From: an uncultured Eubacteriales bacterium | GTDB lineage: Bacteria > Bacillota > Clostridia > Christensenellales > Borkfalkiaceae | Assembly (NCBI GenBank): GCA_958421945.1 | Contig: CATZMZ010000004.1 | Location: 62,001 to 126,000 of the forward strand | Length of the DNA: 64,000 bases | Reading direction: 5' to 3' | Shown here: one piece after another, positions 1 through 8,820 of the stretch | How the letters are laid out: each line of letters begins with the position of its first letter | How positions within the stretch are numbered: position 1 is the first letter of the stretch | Program-made: the position numbers and the translations under genes | The notes under the pieces: generated by a model | Seen by the model: the letters and a program-made list of their open reading frames with translations, nothing else | Databases searched by the model: none | Told to the model about the DNA's origin: nothing

Positions 1-1919
1 TTCGTAACCTTAAACAGATAGTTTTTAAGACTTCTTCTGATTATCCCCGCAAGCTCCGTTTCGTCGCGAACCTGTCGCATATCCGTTTGGTTAAGCGTGT
101 TCATAAGCGTGTTTTTGGCTTCCGCAATCAATTCGTCCGACAAAACCAAGCCTTTGCTGACAAGCTCCACCGAAGAAAGCTTTGCGGAATATTCGTCCAC
201 CGCAACGACCGCAACCACAAGCCCGTCCTCGGACAGGTGAATTCTGTCGCGAAGCACGAAGCTGTCCGCGCCGTCTATTCCCACGCCGTCCACGAAACGC
301 GAACCCGACGGGAATTTTTCGCCAAGCTTCATATCCTTGGAATTAACGAGCGCGGTATCGCCTATATCCGCGATTAAAATATTGCTTTCGCGCATGCCCA
401 TGCTTGCGGCAAGCTGCGCGTGCTTTTTAAGGTGTCTGTATTCGCCGTGAACGGGAATAAAAAATTTAGGCTTAACGAGCGAGTGGATAACGCGAAGCTC
501 TCCGCGGCAGGCGTGACCGGAAACGTGAATCGGCTCTAAACTTTCGTAAATAACCTCCGCGCCGAGGCGGTAAAGGTTGTTTATGACGCCGTAAATCATT
601 TTTTCGTTACCGGGAATGACGGAAGCGGAGATGACGACCGTGTCGTTATTTCCGATGGTAACTTTATTGAATTCGCCGCTCGCCATACGCGTAAGCGCGC
701 TCATAGGTTCGCCCTGCGTGCCTGTGGACACGATAACTATTTCGCTATCCTTAAAGTTTTTGCATTTTTCCACGTCCACGATAAGTTTATCGGGAATATT
801 AAGCTCGCCGATTTTGCTTGCCGCGTCGGCGATGTTAATCATACTTCTGCCCGAAAACGCGACCTTCCGCTTATATTTAACGGCAAGGTCCAAAATCTGT
901 TGAAGTCTATGCACGTTTGACGCGAACGTTGCGATGATAAGCCGCCTTTCGGGGTTATCGCCGAAAACGTGGTCGAGCGTATCTTTAACGACCGATTCGC
1001 TCATCGTGTTGCCTTCGATTTCAATATTCGTAGAATCCGCCATCATAAGCAGAACGCCCTTTTTGCCGAGTTCCGCAATCCGCGTTAGTTCTGTGGTGTC
1101 GCCGTTTACGGGCGTGTAATCTATCTTAAAATCGCCCGTATGGAAAACCACACCCACGGGCGTGGTCACCGCAAGCGCGACCGCCCCCGCTATCGAGTGA
1201 TTGACGTTTATGAATTCGACGGAAAAACACCCGAGCTTAATCACGTTGCCGGGTTTTACGCAGTTAAGCGTAACGTCGTTGAGTTTCTGCTCTTTAATCT
1301 TGTTTTCGATAAGCGTAAGCGTAAGCTTCGTGCCGTACACGGGGACGTTAAGTTCCTTTAATATATACGGAAGTCCGCCGATATGGTCCTCGTGTCCGTG
1401 AGTTATAACGATACCGCGAACGCGGCTTTTGTTCTGCACGAGATAACTTACGTCGGGAATAACGAGGTCGACACCCGGCATGTTTTCACCGGGGAAAGTA
1501 AGCCCCGCGTCGATAACGATTATATCCTTGCCGTATTCGAGCGCGGTCATATTCTTGCCTATTTCGCCCACTCCGCCGAGAAATCTTACTTTAAGCATTT
1601 TTGCCGTTTTATCCTTTCCCGAGCCGCCGTTTTCGACGCTTTCGGAAATAGCCGTTACCGCTTGTTTTACGGGTTTAACGACGTTTTGTTTTTTTTCGGG
1701 CTTAACGAGTTTTTCGGATTTGCTTTGTTTACGTTCTTTTTCGGTTTTAACCGTTTTATCCGCTTTTACGGACTTAACCGTTTTTACGGGTTTTACGCGA
1801 TTATCGCCCCTTTTAGTTTCGGAGCGTACGGAAGAATTTGCCGCGAACTCGTCAAAATCTGTCGCGGCAAGCGTAGGCTGCCCTTCGCGAAGAAAGGCGT
1901 CGTTTTTGTTTTTTTTCAA
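1..1919 (-). CDS. rnj: Ribonuclease J, C-terminus beyond the window edge
   Basis: RNase J is a cytoplasmic metallo-beta-lactamase/beta-CASP nuclease with 5'-3' exonuclease and endonuclease activity in Firmicute mRNA decay and rRNA maturation. Reading the minus strand, the core starts MLKVRFLGGVGEIGKN and carries the metal-binding HGHEDH motif about 67 residues later, then NHSIAGA, HTGDFK, the beta-CASP part and HVSGH. About 639 codons are visible and the last residues lie outside the window. I chose a TTG start at 1919 because AAGGAG lies six bases upstream. This adds about 107 Lys/Val/Pro-rich residues before the core. An ATG at 1598, exactly at the core start, is the alternative but has a poorer ribosome binding site. 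Clostridial RNase J proteins often have basic N-terminal extensions. Family call is very secure; the start is less so. Confidence 0.95.
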   Translation of the reverse strand, partial: MKKNKNDAFLREGQPTLAATDFDEFAANSSVRSETKRGDNRVKPVKTVKSVKADKTVKTEKERKQSKSEKLVKPEKKQNVVKPVKQAVTAISESVENGGSGKDKTAKMLKVRFLGGVGEIGKNMTALEYGKDIIVIDAGLTFPGENMPGVDLVIPDVSYLVQNKSRVRGIVITHGHEDHIGGLPYILKELNVPVYGTKLTLTLIENKIKEQKLNDVTLNCVKPGNVIKLGCFSVEFINVNHSIAGAVALAVTTPVGVVFHTGDFKIDYTPVNGDTTELTRIAELGKKGVLLMMADSTNIEIEGNTMSESVVKDTLDHVFGDNPERRLIIATFASNVHRLQQILDLAVKYKRKVAFSGRSMINIADAASKIGELNIPDKLIVDVEKCKNFKDSEIVIVSTGTQGEPMSALTRMASGEFNKVTIGNNDTVVISASVIPGNEKMIYGVINNLYRLGAEVIYESLEPIHVSGHACRGELRVIHSLVKPKFFIPVHGEYRHLKKHAQLAASMGMRESNILIADIGDTALVNSKDMKLGEKFPSGSRFVDGVGIDGADSFVLRDRIHLSEDGLVVAVVAVDEYSAKLSSVELVSKGLVLSDELIAEAKNTLMNTLNQTDMRQVRDETELAGIIRRSLKNYLFKVT

Positions 1920-2083
1920 ATCAGTCTCCTTAAACGTAATTAAATTGTAATAAAAATATAAATGGTTAATCGCAAAAAAGCGATAACCGCCGCAATAAAT
2001 ATGCGGTAAAGCTCTTAATTGTTGCTTACGACGGCGGCGATTATCCGACGCACGACGTTACGGCAATTCGTTTTACGTTATAT

Positions 2084-2112
2084 ATATTACCATTTTTCGG
2101 AAAAAAAGTAAA
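2084..2112 (-). promoter_or_regulatory. Likely SigA promoter of rnj
   Basis: On the minus strand TTTACT (2107-2112) and TAATAT (2084-2089) are separated by 17 bases. The resulting leader would be about 155 bases. It contains a GC-rich stem (GCCGCC paired with GGCGGT) and a small ATCGC/GCGAT hairpin, which could matter for autoregulation of an RNase gene. Inference from consensus only. Confidence 0.5.
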
Positions 2113-2162
2113 ACGTATTTAAGGAAAGTTAAAAGAAAATCGCGTATTCCCCTTGCAAACGG

Positions 2163-2191
2163 TTGAAAAAAAAGTCGTATAATAGTATAAT
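2163..2191 (+). promoter_or_regulatory. SigA-type promoter of serC-serA
   Basis: TTGAAA (2163-2168), a 17-base spacer and TATAAT (2186-2191) lie about 57 bases upstream of serC. The match is close to consensus and is the only good one in this gap. The rest of 1920-2247 holds the two divergent leaders and no gene that I can see. Confidence 0.7.
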
Positions 2192-2247
2192 ATTGTCAAG
2201 CGGAAAAAATTCCGCACCGATAATATCTATATAAGGAGTTTTTTATT

Positions 2248-3321
2248 ATGCGAGTTTTTAACTTTGCAGCAGGTCCTTCCACCTTGCCTTTTCCCGTTCT
2301 CGAAGAAGCAAAGAAAGACTTTCTCGACTATCAGGGCACGGGTATGAGCATTACCGAAATGAGCCACCGCGGCAAGCTGTTTATGGCGGTAAACGCGGAA
2401 GCAAACGCTCTCCTTCGCGAGCTGATGCATATCCCCGACGATTATGCGGTTCTGTTCGTTCAGGGCGGCGCGTCGCAGCAGTTTGCAGCCGTTCCGCTTA
2501 ACCTTTTACAAAAGGGCAAAGCCGACTATATTCTTACCGGCAACTTCGCGGGTAAGGCTTATGAAGAAGGTCAAAAATACGGCGACATGGCGATTGCCGC
2601 GTCAAGTAAAGCGGACGGTTACACCTATATCCCCGATATGAAGAACGTTAAGTTCCGCGACGGAATCGATTACGTTCACACCACCTATAACAACACTATT
2701 TTCGGCACGCGTTACACGGAATTACCCGAAACCGACGCGACGCTCGTTACAGACGCAAGTTCCTGCATTTTATCCGAGGAAATCGACGTTAAAAAGTTCG
2801 GGCTGATTTACGCGGGCGCGCAAAAAAACATTGCGCCGGCAGGGCTTACCATCGTTATCGTTAAGCGCGATTTAATCGGTAAAGCTCTTCCCATTTGCCC
2901 CACCATGCTCGACTACGCCGTTCAGGATAAGAACGACAGTCTTTATAACACTCCCCCGTGCTTCCCTATTTATATGGCGATGCTCGTGTTCAGATGGCTT
3001 AAAAACCTCGGCGGCGTTAAGGCTATTCAGAAAATCAACGAGGAAAAAGCAGCTATGCTTTACGATTTTATCGATAATTCCAAGCTATTTAAGAACAACG
3101 TCAACAAAAAGGACCGTTCTCTTATGAACGTTACCTTCGTTTGCCCGACGGAAGAGCTTAACGCCAAATTCGTTAAGGAAGCCGCCGAAAACGGACTTGT
3201 TTCCATTAAAGGTCATAGGCTCGTCGGCGGTATGAGGGCTTCTATTTATAACGCCATGCCCGTCGAAGGGGTTAAGGCTCTCATAGAATTTATGAAAAAA
3301 TTTGAAAGGGAGAATGCGTAA
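2248..3321 (+). CDS. serC: Phosphoserine aminotransferase
   Basis: SerC is a PLP-dependent cytoplasmic aminotransferase that converts 3-phosphohydroxypyruvate plus glutamate to O-phosphoserine, the second step of serine synthesis; the same enzyme type also serves pyridoxal phosphate synthesis. The 357-residue product has the family N-terminus VFNFAAGPSTLP, the glycine-rich QGGASQQF segment, and the Schiff-base lysine in GAQKNIAPAG (Lys193). Length is normal for the family. The ATG follows AAGGAG at a good distance. It is directly followed by serA, whose start lies one base after the serC stop, so the two form an operon for serine synthesis; the third enzyme, SerB, is not in the window. Confidence 0.97.
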   Translation: MRVFNFAAGPSTLPFPVLEEAKKDFLDYQGTGMSITEMSHRGKLFMAVNAEANALLRELMHIPDDYAVLFVQGGASQQFAAVPLNLLQKGKADYILTGNFAGKAYEEGQKYGDMAIAASSKADGYTYIPDMKNVKFRDGIDYVHTTYNNTIFGTRYTELPETDATLVTDASSCILSEEIDVKKFGLIYAGAQKNIAPAGLTIVIVKRDLIGKALPICPTMLDYAVQDKNDSLYNTPPCFPIYMAMLVFRWLKNLGGVKAIQKINEEKAAMLYDFIDNSKLFKNNVNKKDRSLMNVTFVCPTEELNAKFVKEAAENGLVSIKGHRLVGGMRASIYNAMPVEGVKALIEFMKKFERENA

Positions 3322-3322
3322 A

Positions 3323-4489
3323 ATGAAAAATATTCTTACATTAAACGCGATAAGCCCCGTGATTAACGACGTTTTCGACACCTCCTATAACGTGGCGAGC
3401 GACGCGGAACAGCCCGTGGGCATTATGCTCCGTTCTTTCAAAATGCACGGTTATCCCCTGTCGGAACAGACTCTCGCCGTAGCGAGGGCGGGCGCCGGCG
3501 TGAATAATATCCCCGTCGAAGAATACGCGGAAAAGGGCGTCGTGGTTTTCAACACCCCCGGCGCGAACGCTAACGCCGTTAAAGAACTCGTTATTTCGGC
3601 TTTGCTTCTGGGTTCGAGAAAAATCATCGATTCGGTTAAGTGGGTAGACACTCTTAAAGGCAAGGGCGAGGAAATCTCCAAGCTTGTGGAGAAAGGAAAA
3701 TCGCAGTTTGTCGGCGGCGAAATTTTGGGCAAAAGCCTCGGCGTAATAGGTCTTGGCGCAATCGGCGCGCAGGTCGCAAACGCCGCTATCGGACTCGGAA
3801 TGGACGTTTTCGGTTACGACCCGTTTCTTTCCGTCAACGCCGCGTTAAAGCTTTCAAGACACGTCAACGTGGTTAAGGAGCTTGACGAGATTATTAAAAA
3901 TTGCGATTATATAACCATTCATATCCCCTATATCGCAAGCCAGAATAAGGGCTTTATCAACGCGGGGGTTATCAGGAAAATGAAGGACGGCGCGGTTATC
4001 ATCAACTGTGCGCGCGGCGAGCTTGTCGAAAACGCAGACGTTATCAAGGCTGCCGAGAGCGGAAAAATCGCAAGATATTTTACCGATTTCCCCGCGGACG
4101 AGCTTATCGGCGTTAAAAACGTTATTTGCACCCCGCATATCGGCGCAAGCACGCCCGAAGCGGAAGAAAACTGCGCGGTTATGGCGGCAAAAGAACTTAT
4201 CGACTTTATCGAGAACGGAAATATCGTTAATTCGGTCAATTACCCCGCTTGCTCAATGCCGAGAACCACCTCGTGCAGGCTTCTTATTCTGCATAAAAAC
4301 GTTACGAATATCCTCGCGCAAATCACCGGCACGGTCGGAAGCGAGGGCATAAATATCGCAAACCTTTCTAATCAATCGAAAGGCGATTACGCGGTTACCA
4401 TGATAGACACCGACGCGGACGTCCCCGATCGCGCGTTGAAACACATTTCCGCGCTTGAAGGCATCATCAGAGTAAGAATAATAAAGTGA
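3323..4489 (+). CDS. serA: D-3-phosphoglycerate dehydrogenase with ACT domain
   Basis: SerA oxidises 3-phosphoglycerate to 3-phosphohydroxypyruvate with NAD+, the committed step of serine synthesis. The 388-residue protein has the Rossmann motif GLGAIGAQ near residue 143, the catalytic Arg in INCARGE near 230, the His of HIGAST near 271, and an ACT domain in roughly the last 70 residues (GTVGSEGINIANL onwards), which in this family senses serine. It is the short form without an intervening domain. I start at the ATG at 3323, preceded by AAGGGAG, rather than at a TTG further upstream inside serC. Co-transcribed with serC and followed by a strong terminator. Confidence 0.95.
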   Translation: MKNILTLNAISPVINDVFDTSYNVASDAEQPVGIMLRSFKMHGYPLSEQTLAVARAGAGVNNIPVEEYAEKGVVVFNTPGANANAVKELVISALLLGSRKIIDSVKWVDTLKGKGEEISKLVEKGKSQFVGGEILGKSLGVIGLGAIGAQVANAAIGLGMDVFGYDPFLSVNAALKLSRHVNVVKELDEIIKNCDYITIHIPYIASQNKGFINAGVIRKMKDGAVIINCARGELVENADVIKAAESGKIARYFTDFPADELIGVKNVICTPHIGASTPEAEENCAVMAAKELIDFIENGNIVNSVNYPACSMPRTTSCRLLILHKNVTNILAQITGTVGSEGINIANLSNQSKGDYAVTMIDTDADVPDRALKHISALEGIIRVRIIK

Positions 4490-4497
4490 TTTAAGCG

Positions 4498-4656
4498 TTA
4501 GTTAAGATTTAAAAAAGGTTGCCGCCCGCAGGGATTCTCCCTGCGGGCGGCATTTTTTCTTATCGGAATTTTAGTTGCGGATACGTCGTCAAGCGCGCGC
4601 ACTTTCACGCCGCCTTTCGTGGAATAAACCTTGACCAGGTTTTTCACTTCCGGCAT
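4498..4656 (-). pseudogene. N-terminal remnant of an ABC transporter ATPase
   Basis: A 52-codon minus-strand frame begins at ATG 4656 with an AGAAGGG ribosome binding site. Its first 26 residues (MPEVKNLVKVYSTKGG then VKVRALDDVS) read as the canonical N-terminus of Firmicute MacB/LolD-type ABC ATPases. Homology stops at about position 4579, before the Walker A motif, and the rest of the frame is translated from the serA terminator hairpin. I infer that a recombination or deletion removed the gene body. It could still be translated as a short peptide but cannot be a working ATPase. Confidence 0.7.
4521..4558 (+). terminator. Intrinsic terminator of serC-serA
   Basis: A perfect 14-bp stem (GCCGCCCGCAGGGA, loop TTC, complementary arm to 4551) is followed by six T residues. 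It lies about 30 bases after the serA stop. Confidence 0.93.
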
Positions 4657-4711
4657 AACCTATACCCTTCTCATTTTCCGTATTTAATTTATCGTAAAAA
4701 ATAAGCCGTTA

Positions 4712-5248
4712 TCACAAATCGATTTCGTCAATCACGTTGCCGTCGATGGTTTTAAGCGAGATTTTGTCCTGTTCTAAAATAACGTAGCTGTTCGGCGTGC
4801 CGTTTTTCGGTAGCGCGACCGAGCCGCAGTTTACGAAAACCACGTCACCGCTTTTCTCGATAAAACCCGTATGAAAATGTCCGTAAATAACCGCGTCGAA
4901 CTGCGTTTTCGGCGGCATATCCTTGTTATAAACGTGTCCGTGCGTTAAAAAAACCGTTTTCCCCGCGGAAACGACGACGCCGGATTCGATAAAATCGAAT
5001 TCGGAAATAAGCGTATCCACTTGAGAATCGCAATTCCCTTTTATCACTATAAGCTTATCTTTAACGGAATTAAAAATCTCCGCAACCTGCATCGGCGCGT
5101 AATCCTTTGGAAAAGGATTTCTCGGACCGTGATTATATATATCGCCGAGCAAGATTATTTTATCGGCGTTTTCGGCGGTTGCACGATTTAAAATCGCTTG
5201 CGCGAAATAGCTTGAACCGTGAACGTCCGAAGCAATCAAAAACTTCAT
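4712..5248 (-). CDS. yfcE: YfcE-type metallophosphoesterase
   Basis: The 178-residue product belongs to the calcineurin-like phosphoesterase family of YfcE/MJ0936 type, small two-metal enzymes that act in vitro on phosphodiesters; their cellular substrate is unknown. Visible metal motifs are SDVHG at residues 8-12, GDIYNHGPRN, KGNCD, LTHGH and YGHFHTG, in the usual order. NHGPRNP is typical of YfcE. The ATG at 5248 is chosen because AAGGAG lies seven bases upstream; a longer reading to 5308 has no ribosome binding site. It lies about 100 bases downstream of tcdA on the same strand and may be its last operon member. Confidence 0.93.
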   Translation of the reverse strand: MKFLIASDVHGSSYFAQAILNRATAENADKIILLGDIYNHGPRNPFPKDYAPMQVAEIFNSVKDKLIVIKGNCDSQVDTLISEFDFIESGVVVSAGKTVFLTHGHVYNKDMPPKTQFDAVIYGHFHTGFIEKSGDVVFVNCGSVALPKNGTPNSYVILEQDKISLKTIDGNVIDEIDL

Positions 5249-5348
5249 ATTAAGCTCCTTTTGTTTTGTAAAAATGTTTGCCCTTGCAAGAAAACCATAT
5301 TCTCGCAAACGTCGAGCGCGAGAAACAGCGTAGCGGCAAGGCGTGCCG

Positions 5349-6050
5349 CTATGCTTTGCCGCAAAGATATGATACGACTTCGCAAGCCAACATCAGCCCC
5401 GCGGCTGCGGGGACGAAAATCATAGAAGGAATTACGCCCGCGTTTTCCCCGTCGGGGAAAGGCTTGGTATAAGGTTCGGTAGAATAAACCACCTTTACGC
5501 CGCTAATTCCGCGAGATTTAAGCTCTTTTCTCATAACCTTTGCAAGCGGACAAACGGAAGTTTTTTCGATATCCGCAACTTTAAGCGCGGTTATATCCGT
5601 TTTTCCGCCCGTACCCATACAGGAAATAACGGGAACGCCCGCCGCAAAGGCGCGTTTGATAATTTCTATTTTGGCGGTTACCGTATCGACGGCGTCTATC
5701 ACGTAATCGAACGCGGAAAAGTCGAATTCGTCCGCGTTTTCGGGCAGATAAAACACCTTGTTTGCGGTAACGTTTACGTTCGGATTTATGCTTTTAAGCC
5801 GCTCCGCAATTACCTCCGTTTTATCGCGACCGAGCGTGTTTACGGTGGCAATGATTTGCCTGTTCAGGTTTGTTTCTTCAACGACGTCGTTATCGAACAC
5901 GGTAATATTGCCCACGCCCGCACGGCACAACGCTTCGGCGGCGAAGCCGCCCACTCCGCCGACGCCGAACAATGCGACGGAGCTTTTTTCAAGCCTTTCC
6001 GCCGCTTTATCGCCGATAAGCAGACGATTTCTCTTAAAAGCCCCGTTCAC
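5349..6050 (-). CDS. tcdA: tRNA threonylcarbamoyladenosine dehydratase (TcdA, ThiF/E1-like)
   Basis: TcdA adenylates and cyclises t6A37 of ANN-decoding tRNAs to ct6A. The 233-residue product shows the E1-like nucleotide-binding motif GVGGVGG near residues 29-35, FDNDVVEETNLNRQ with the conserved Asp and Arg, and the family stretches CMGTGGKTD and YSTEPY. I take GTG at 6050 as the start: it overlaps the asnA stop by four bases (GTGA) and gives the normal family start (FKRNRLLIGDKA). The longer reading from 6101 lies inside asnA. Co-transcription with asnA is likely. MoeB and ThiF are the alternatives, but the TcdA-specific motifs favour this call. Confidence 0.92.
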   Translation of the reverse strand: MNGAFKRNRLLIGDKAAERLEKSSVALFGVGGVGGFAAEALCRAGVGNITVFDNDVVEETNLNRQIIATVNTLGRDKTEVIAERLKSINPNVNVTANKVFYLPENADEFDFSAFDYVIDAVDTVTAKIEIIKRAFAAGVPVISCMGTGGKTDITALKVADIEKTSVCPLAKVMRKELKSRGISGVKVVYSTEPYTKPFPDGENAGVIPSMIFVPAAAGLMLACEVVSYLCGKA

Positions 6051-7039
6051 AGCAGGAATATACCTTTTTCGGCGTTTTCGCGGATAATTTCGTCCGTCCA
6101 AACGGAAGCCTGAACCTCGCCGATATGCGCTTTTTTAAGCAAAAACATACACAGTCTTGACTGACCTATTCCGCCGCCGATGGTAAGGGGAAGCTTTTTA
6201 TGTATAATGCCTTTGCAATATTCGTTAGCCATTTTATACGCTTCGCCGCGCTTATTCAGCTGCTTGATAAGGCTGACCTCGTCAACCCTGATACCCATGG
6301 ACGAAATTTCGAAAGCAGAGCCTAAAACGTCGTTCCACAAAATAATGTCGCCGTTAAGCTTCCAGTCGTCGTAATCGGCAGCCCTGCCGTCGTGAGGCAT
6401 ACCGTCGCGCAAATCCCAGCCTATGCGGTAAACGAATATCGCGCCGTATTTGCGCGCGGCAAGGTTTTCGCGTTCCTTGCGGGTCTTTTCGGGGTAAAGG
6501 TCCTCTAAATCGGAGGTGGAAATAAAGGTGATTTTTGGGGGCAGCGAAACGGCTAACTGCGGATACTTTTTAGCAAGCGCGGTTTCCGTTTTAAGCAACG
6601 CTTTATACACCGCCTTAACCGTGTTTTTAAGGTACGGAAGCTTGCGTTCGTTGCGGGTGATAATCTTTTCCCAGTCCCACTGGTCGACGTACATAGAATG
6701 AATCGCATCAAGCGTTTCGTCGCGGCGGATTGCGTTCATATCGGTGTAAAGACCCGTTTCGGGCTGAAAGCCGTATTTCGCGAGGGCCATTCTTTTCCAC
6801 TTTGCGAGGGACTGCACTATTTCGATAACGCGCCCCTGCCCCATCTCGGCGGAATCGAATGCGACGGGGCGTTCCACACCGTTAAGATTGTCGTTTAACC
6901 CCGTTTCGGGCAGAACGAACAGCGGCGCGGAAACACGCGTAAGATTAAGCTGTTTTGCAAGCTCCCGTTCAAAAGTGTCCTTGACGAACTTAATCGCCAC
7001 CTCCGTTTCGAGAAGATTAAGAATCGAATGATATGTCAT
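6047..7039 (-). CDS. asnA: Aspartate-ammonia ligase
   Basis: AsnA makes asparagine from aspartate, ammonia and ATP and is structurally related to the class II aspartyl-tRNA synthetase core. The 330-residue product equals the E. coli protein in length. Visible family motifs include SAPLFVLPETGLNDNLNG, GLYTDMNAIRRDE, YVDQWDWE, DGRAADYDDW, NGDIILW and GGGIGQSRLCM. I start at ATG 7039, which has AAGGAT seven bases upstream; the ATG at 7075 has no ribosome binding site and would add residues the family lacks. It heads a pair with tcdA, overlapping by four bases. Confidence 0.95.
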   Translation of the reverse strand: MTYHSILNLLETEVAIKFVKDTFERELAKQLNLTRVSAPLFVLPETGLNDNLNGVERPVAFDSAEMGQGRVIEIVQSLAKWKRMALAKYGFQPETGLYTDMNAIRRDETLDAIHSMYVDQWDWEKIITRNERKLPYLKNTVKAVYKALLKTETALAKKYPQLAVSLPPKITFISTSDLEDLYPEKTRKERENLAARKYGAIFVYRIGWDLRDGMPHDGRAADYDDWKLNGDIILWNDVLGSAFEISSMGIRVDEVSLIKQLNKRGEAYKMANEYCKGIIHKKLPLTIGGGIGQSRLCMFLLKKAHIGEVQASVWTDEIIRENAEKGIFLL

Positions 7040-7183
7040 AATTTTTATCCTTAAAGCCTTCGGTATGTTTTGCATATCTCAGCATTTTATTTTTTAGTTT
7101 TTTTTAATGATTTTTAACGCTTTAAGCGGTAAATAAATTGATTTTAAGCGGGTTTTTGCAAAAACGGGAAAACCCGGAAAAAA

Positions 7184-8437
7184 TCAGTCCTTAAAAACGT
7201 TTTCGTAAAGCGGGTGTGCCTTGGTAAGACTTTCCACCACTTTCGCGACGCGCTCGAAAGCGGCTTGCTTATAATCGATAATATCTGCGATGATTTCGGC
7301 AACCTGCACGCAGTCTTTTTCGTCAAATCCGCGGGACGTAACGGCGGGCGTGCCGATTCTTATACCGCTCGTAACGGTGGGCTTTCTCTTGTCGAACGGA
7401 ACTGCGTTTTTATTGACGGTGATATGTACCTCGTCGAGCATGGTTTCAAGCTCTATGCCCGTAACGTCCTTGTCGCTTAAATCGATAAGCATAAGGTGGT
7501 TATCCGTGCCGCCCGAAACAAGTTTGACGCCGCGCCTTGCGAAAGTTTCGCTCATCGCCTTTGCGTTGCTTAAAATTTGCTGCTGATACGTTTTGAATTC
7601 TGGTTTAAGCGCTTCGCCGAACGCCGCTGCTTTTGCCGCGATTATGTGCATAAGCGGACCGCCCTGCGTGCCCGGGAACACCGCTTTATCGATAAGCTTC
7701 GCGTATTTTTCTTTACACATAATCATTCCGCCGCGAGGACCTCTCAACGTTTTATGAGTGGTGGTGGTAACAAAATCCGCGTAAGGAACGGGCGACGGGT
7801 GCAAGCCTGCCGCGATAAGACCCGCAATGTGTGCGATGTCGACCATCATATACGCGCCGACCTTGTCGCAAATCTCGCGAATACGCTTAAAATCGAGCGT
7901 TCTGGGGTATGCGGACGCGCCCGCGACTATCATTTTGGGTTTACATTCCAAAGCGATTTTTTCCATTTCGTCGTAATCGAGAAGGCCTGTCTTTTCGTTC
8001 ACGCCGTAAGGCACGGCGTTATAATACTTGCCCGAAACGGCGACGGGACTACCGTGGGTTAAGTGTCCGCCGTGCGCAAGACTCATACCCATAAAGGTAT
8101 CGCCCGGGGAAAGAACCGCAAAGAACACCGCAAAGTTAGCGTTTGCGCCGCTGTGCGGCTGGACATTGACGTGTTCCGCACCGAACATAAGCTTTGCGCG
8201 TTCGATAGCGATGTTTTCGACCACGTCCACGTGTTCGCAACCGCCGTAATACCTATGCGCAGGATATCCTTCCGCATACTTGTTCGTCAGAACGCTCCCC
8301 GCGGCAAGCAAAACGTTTTCCGAAACGACGTTCTCGCTTGCGATAAGCTCGATGTTGCTTTGAAGCCTGTTCAGCTCGTCGGCGATTGCACCGTATAGAA
8401 CCGCGTCGGATTTCTTAAATCCGCTGTAATCAATCAT
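7184..8437 (-). CDS. glyA: Serine hydroxymethyltransferase
   Basis: GlyA interconverts serine plus tetrahydrofolate with glycine plus 5,10-methylene-tetrahydrofolate and is the main source of one-carbon units. The 417-residue product has the PLP lysine in TTTTHKTLRGPRGG, the motif SGANANFAVF and the usual N-terminal region (LIASENVVSENVL). Length is normal. The ATG follows AGGAGA. It precedes asnA by about 145 bases; that gap holds A/T-rich sequence and a weak GGGTTTT/AAAACCC stem but no convincing terminator. It supplies the methylene-tetrahydrofolate used by ThyA and TrmFO, both encoded elsewhere in this window. Confidence 0.97.
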   Translation of the reverse strand: MIDYSGFKKSDAVLYGAIADELNRLQSNIELIASENVVSENVLLAAGSVLTNKYAEGYPAHRYYGGCEHVDVVENIAIERAKLMFGAEHVNVQPHSGANANFAVFFAVLSPGDTFMGMSLAHGGHLTHGSPVAVSGKYYNAVPYGVNEKTGLLDYDEMEKIALECKPKMIVAGASAYPRTLDFKRIREICDKVGAYMMVDIAHIAGLIAAGLHPSPVPYADFVTTTTHKTLRGPRGGMIMCKEKYAKLIDKAVFPGTQGGPLMHIIAAKAAAFGEALKPEFKTYQQQILSNAKAMSETFARRGVKLVSGGTDNHLMLIDLSDKDVTGIELETMLDEVHITVNKNAVPFDKRKPTVTSGIRIGTPAVTSRGFDEKDCVQVAEIIADIIDYKQAAFERVAKVVESLTKAHPLYENVFKD

Positions 8438-8505
8438 GTGTGTATCTCCTATAAATTTTTTTCTTTTGATTTTATTTCTAATCGCGCGTTTACGCGCGGA
8501 AAAGC

Positions 8506-8820
8506 TTATAAATACCCGATAAGCTTTTCCGAAAGAACGGCTTTCGTGGACAGCCCTACCGATTTGTCGGCAAGCTTGCCGTTTTTATAAATAAGCATCG
8601 TCGGAACGGCTTTAATGCCAAGCTCGTCAGCAAGTTCCGCGTTTTCGTCAACGTCGATTTTAATAATTTTAACCTTTCCGTTAAGCCCGCTTTCCAACTC
8701 GGAAAGAATAGGCGTCTGAAGTTTGCACGGCGCGCACCAGAACGCTGTAAAATCCGCAATCACAGGCACGTCGTCGGCTATTTCTTCATAAAATTCTCTC
8801 TTGTTCGTTATCGTTATCAT
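8506..8820 (-). CDS. trx: Thioredoxin-like protein with WCAPC active site
   Basis: A 104-residue single-domain thioredoxin fold protein. The redox site is FWCAPC (Cys-Ala-Pro-Cys) rather than the canonical Trp-Cys-Gly-Pro-Cys; the buried Asp and the cis-Pro loop (KAVPTMLIYKNGK) are present, so it should be an active dithiol-disulfide reductase. It has no signal peptide. It overlaps the upstream rseC gene by 35 bases in another frame, so the two are translated from one message, which suggests a joint redox task. The short GC hairpin just after its stop (8483-8498) has no T-run. CXXC variants of this kind can shift redox potential, but that is not measurable here. Confidence 0.92.
   Translation of the reverse strand: MITITNKREFYEEIADDVPVIADFTAFWCAPCKLQTPILSELESGLNGKVKIIKIDVDENAELADELGIKAVPTMLIYKNGKLADKSVGLSTKAVLSEKLIGYL

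Noticed and set aside
1383..1950. Two plus-strand frames over the RNase J N-terminus
   Set aside because: Low-complexity Phe/Gly and Ser/Leu translations of the antisense strand. The minus strand reads as RNase J throughout.
4519..4704. 61-codon plus-strand frame after serA
   Set aside because: Starts in the serA terminator and is antisense to the ABC-transporter remnant; no ribosome binding site.
5328..5353. Terminator after tcdA
   Set aside because: GCGTAGCGGCA/TGCCGCTATGC is a good stem next to the tcdA stop, but no T-run follows, so I did not call termination.
8483..8498. Terminator after trx
   Set aside because: CGCGCG-TTTA-CGCGCG stem lacks a T-run on either strand.
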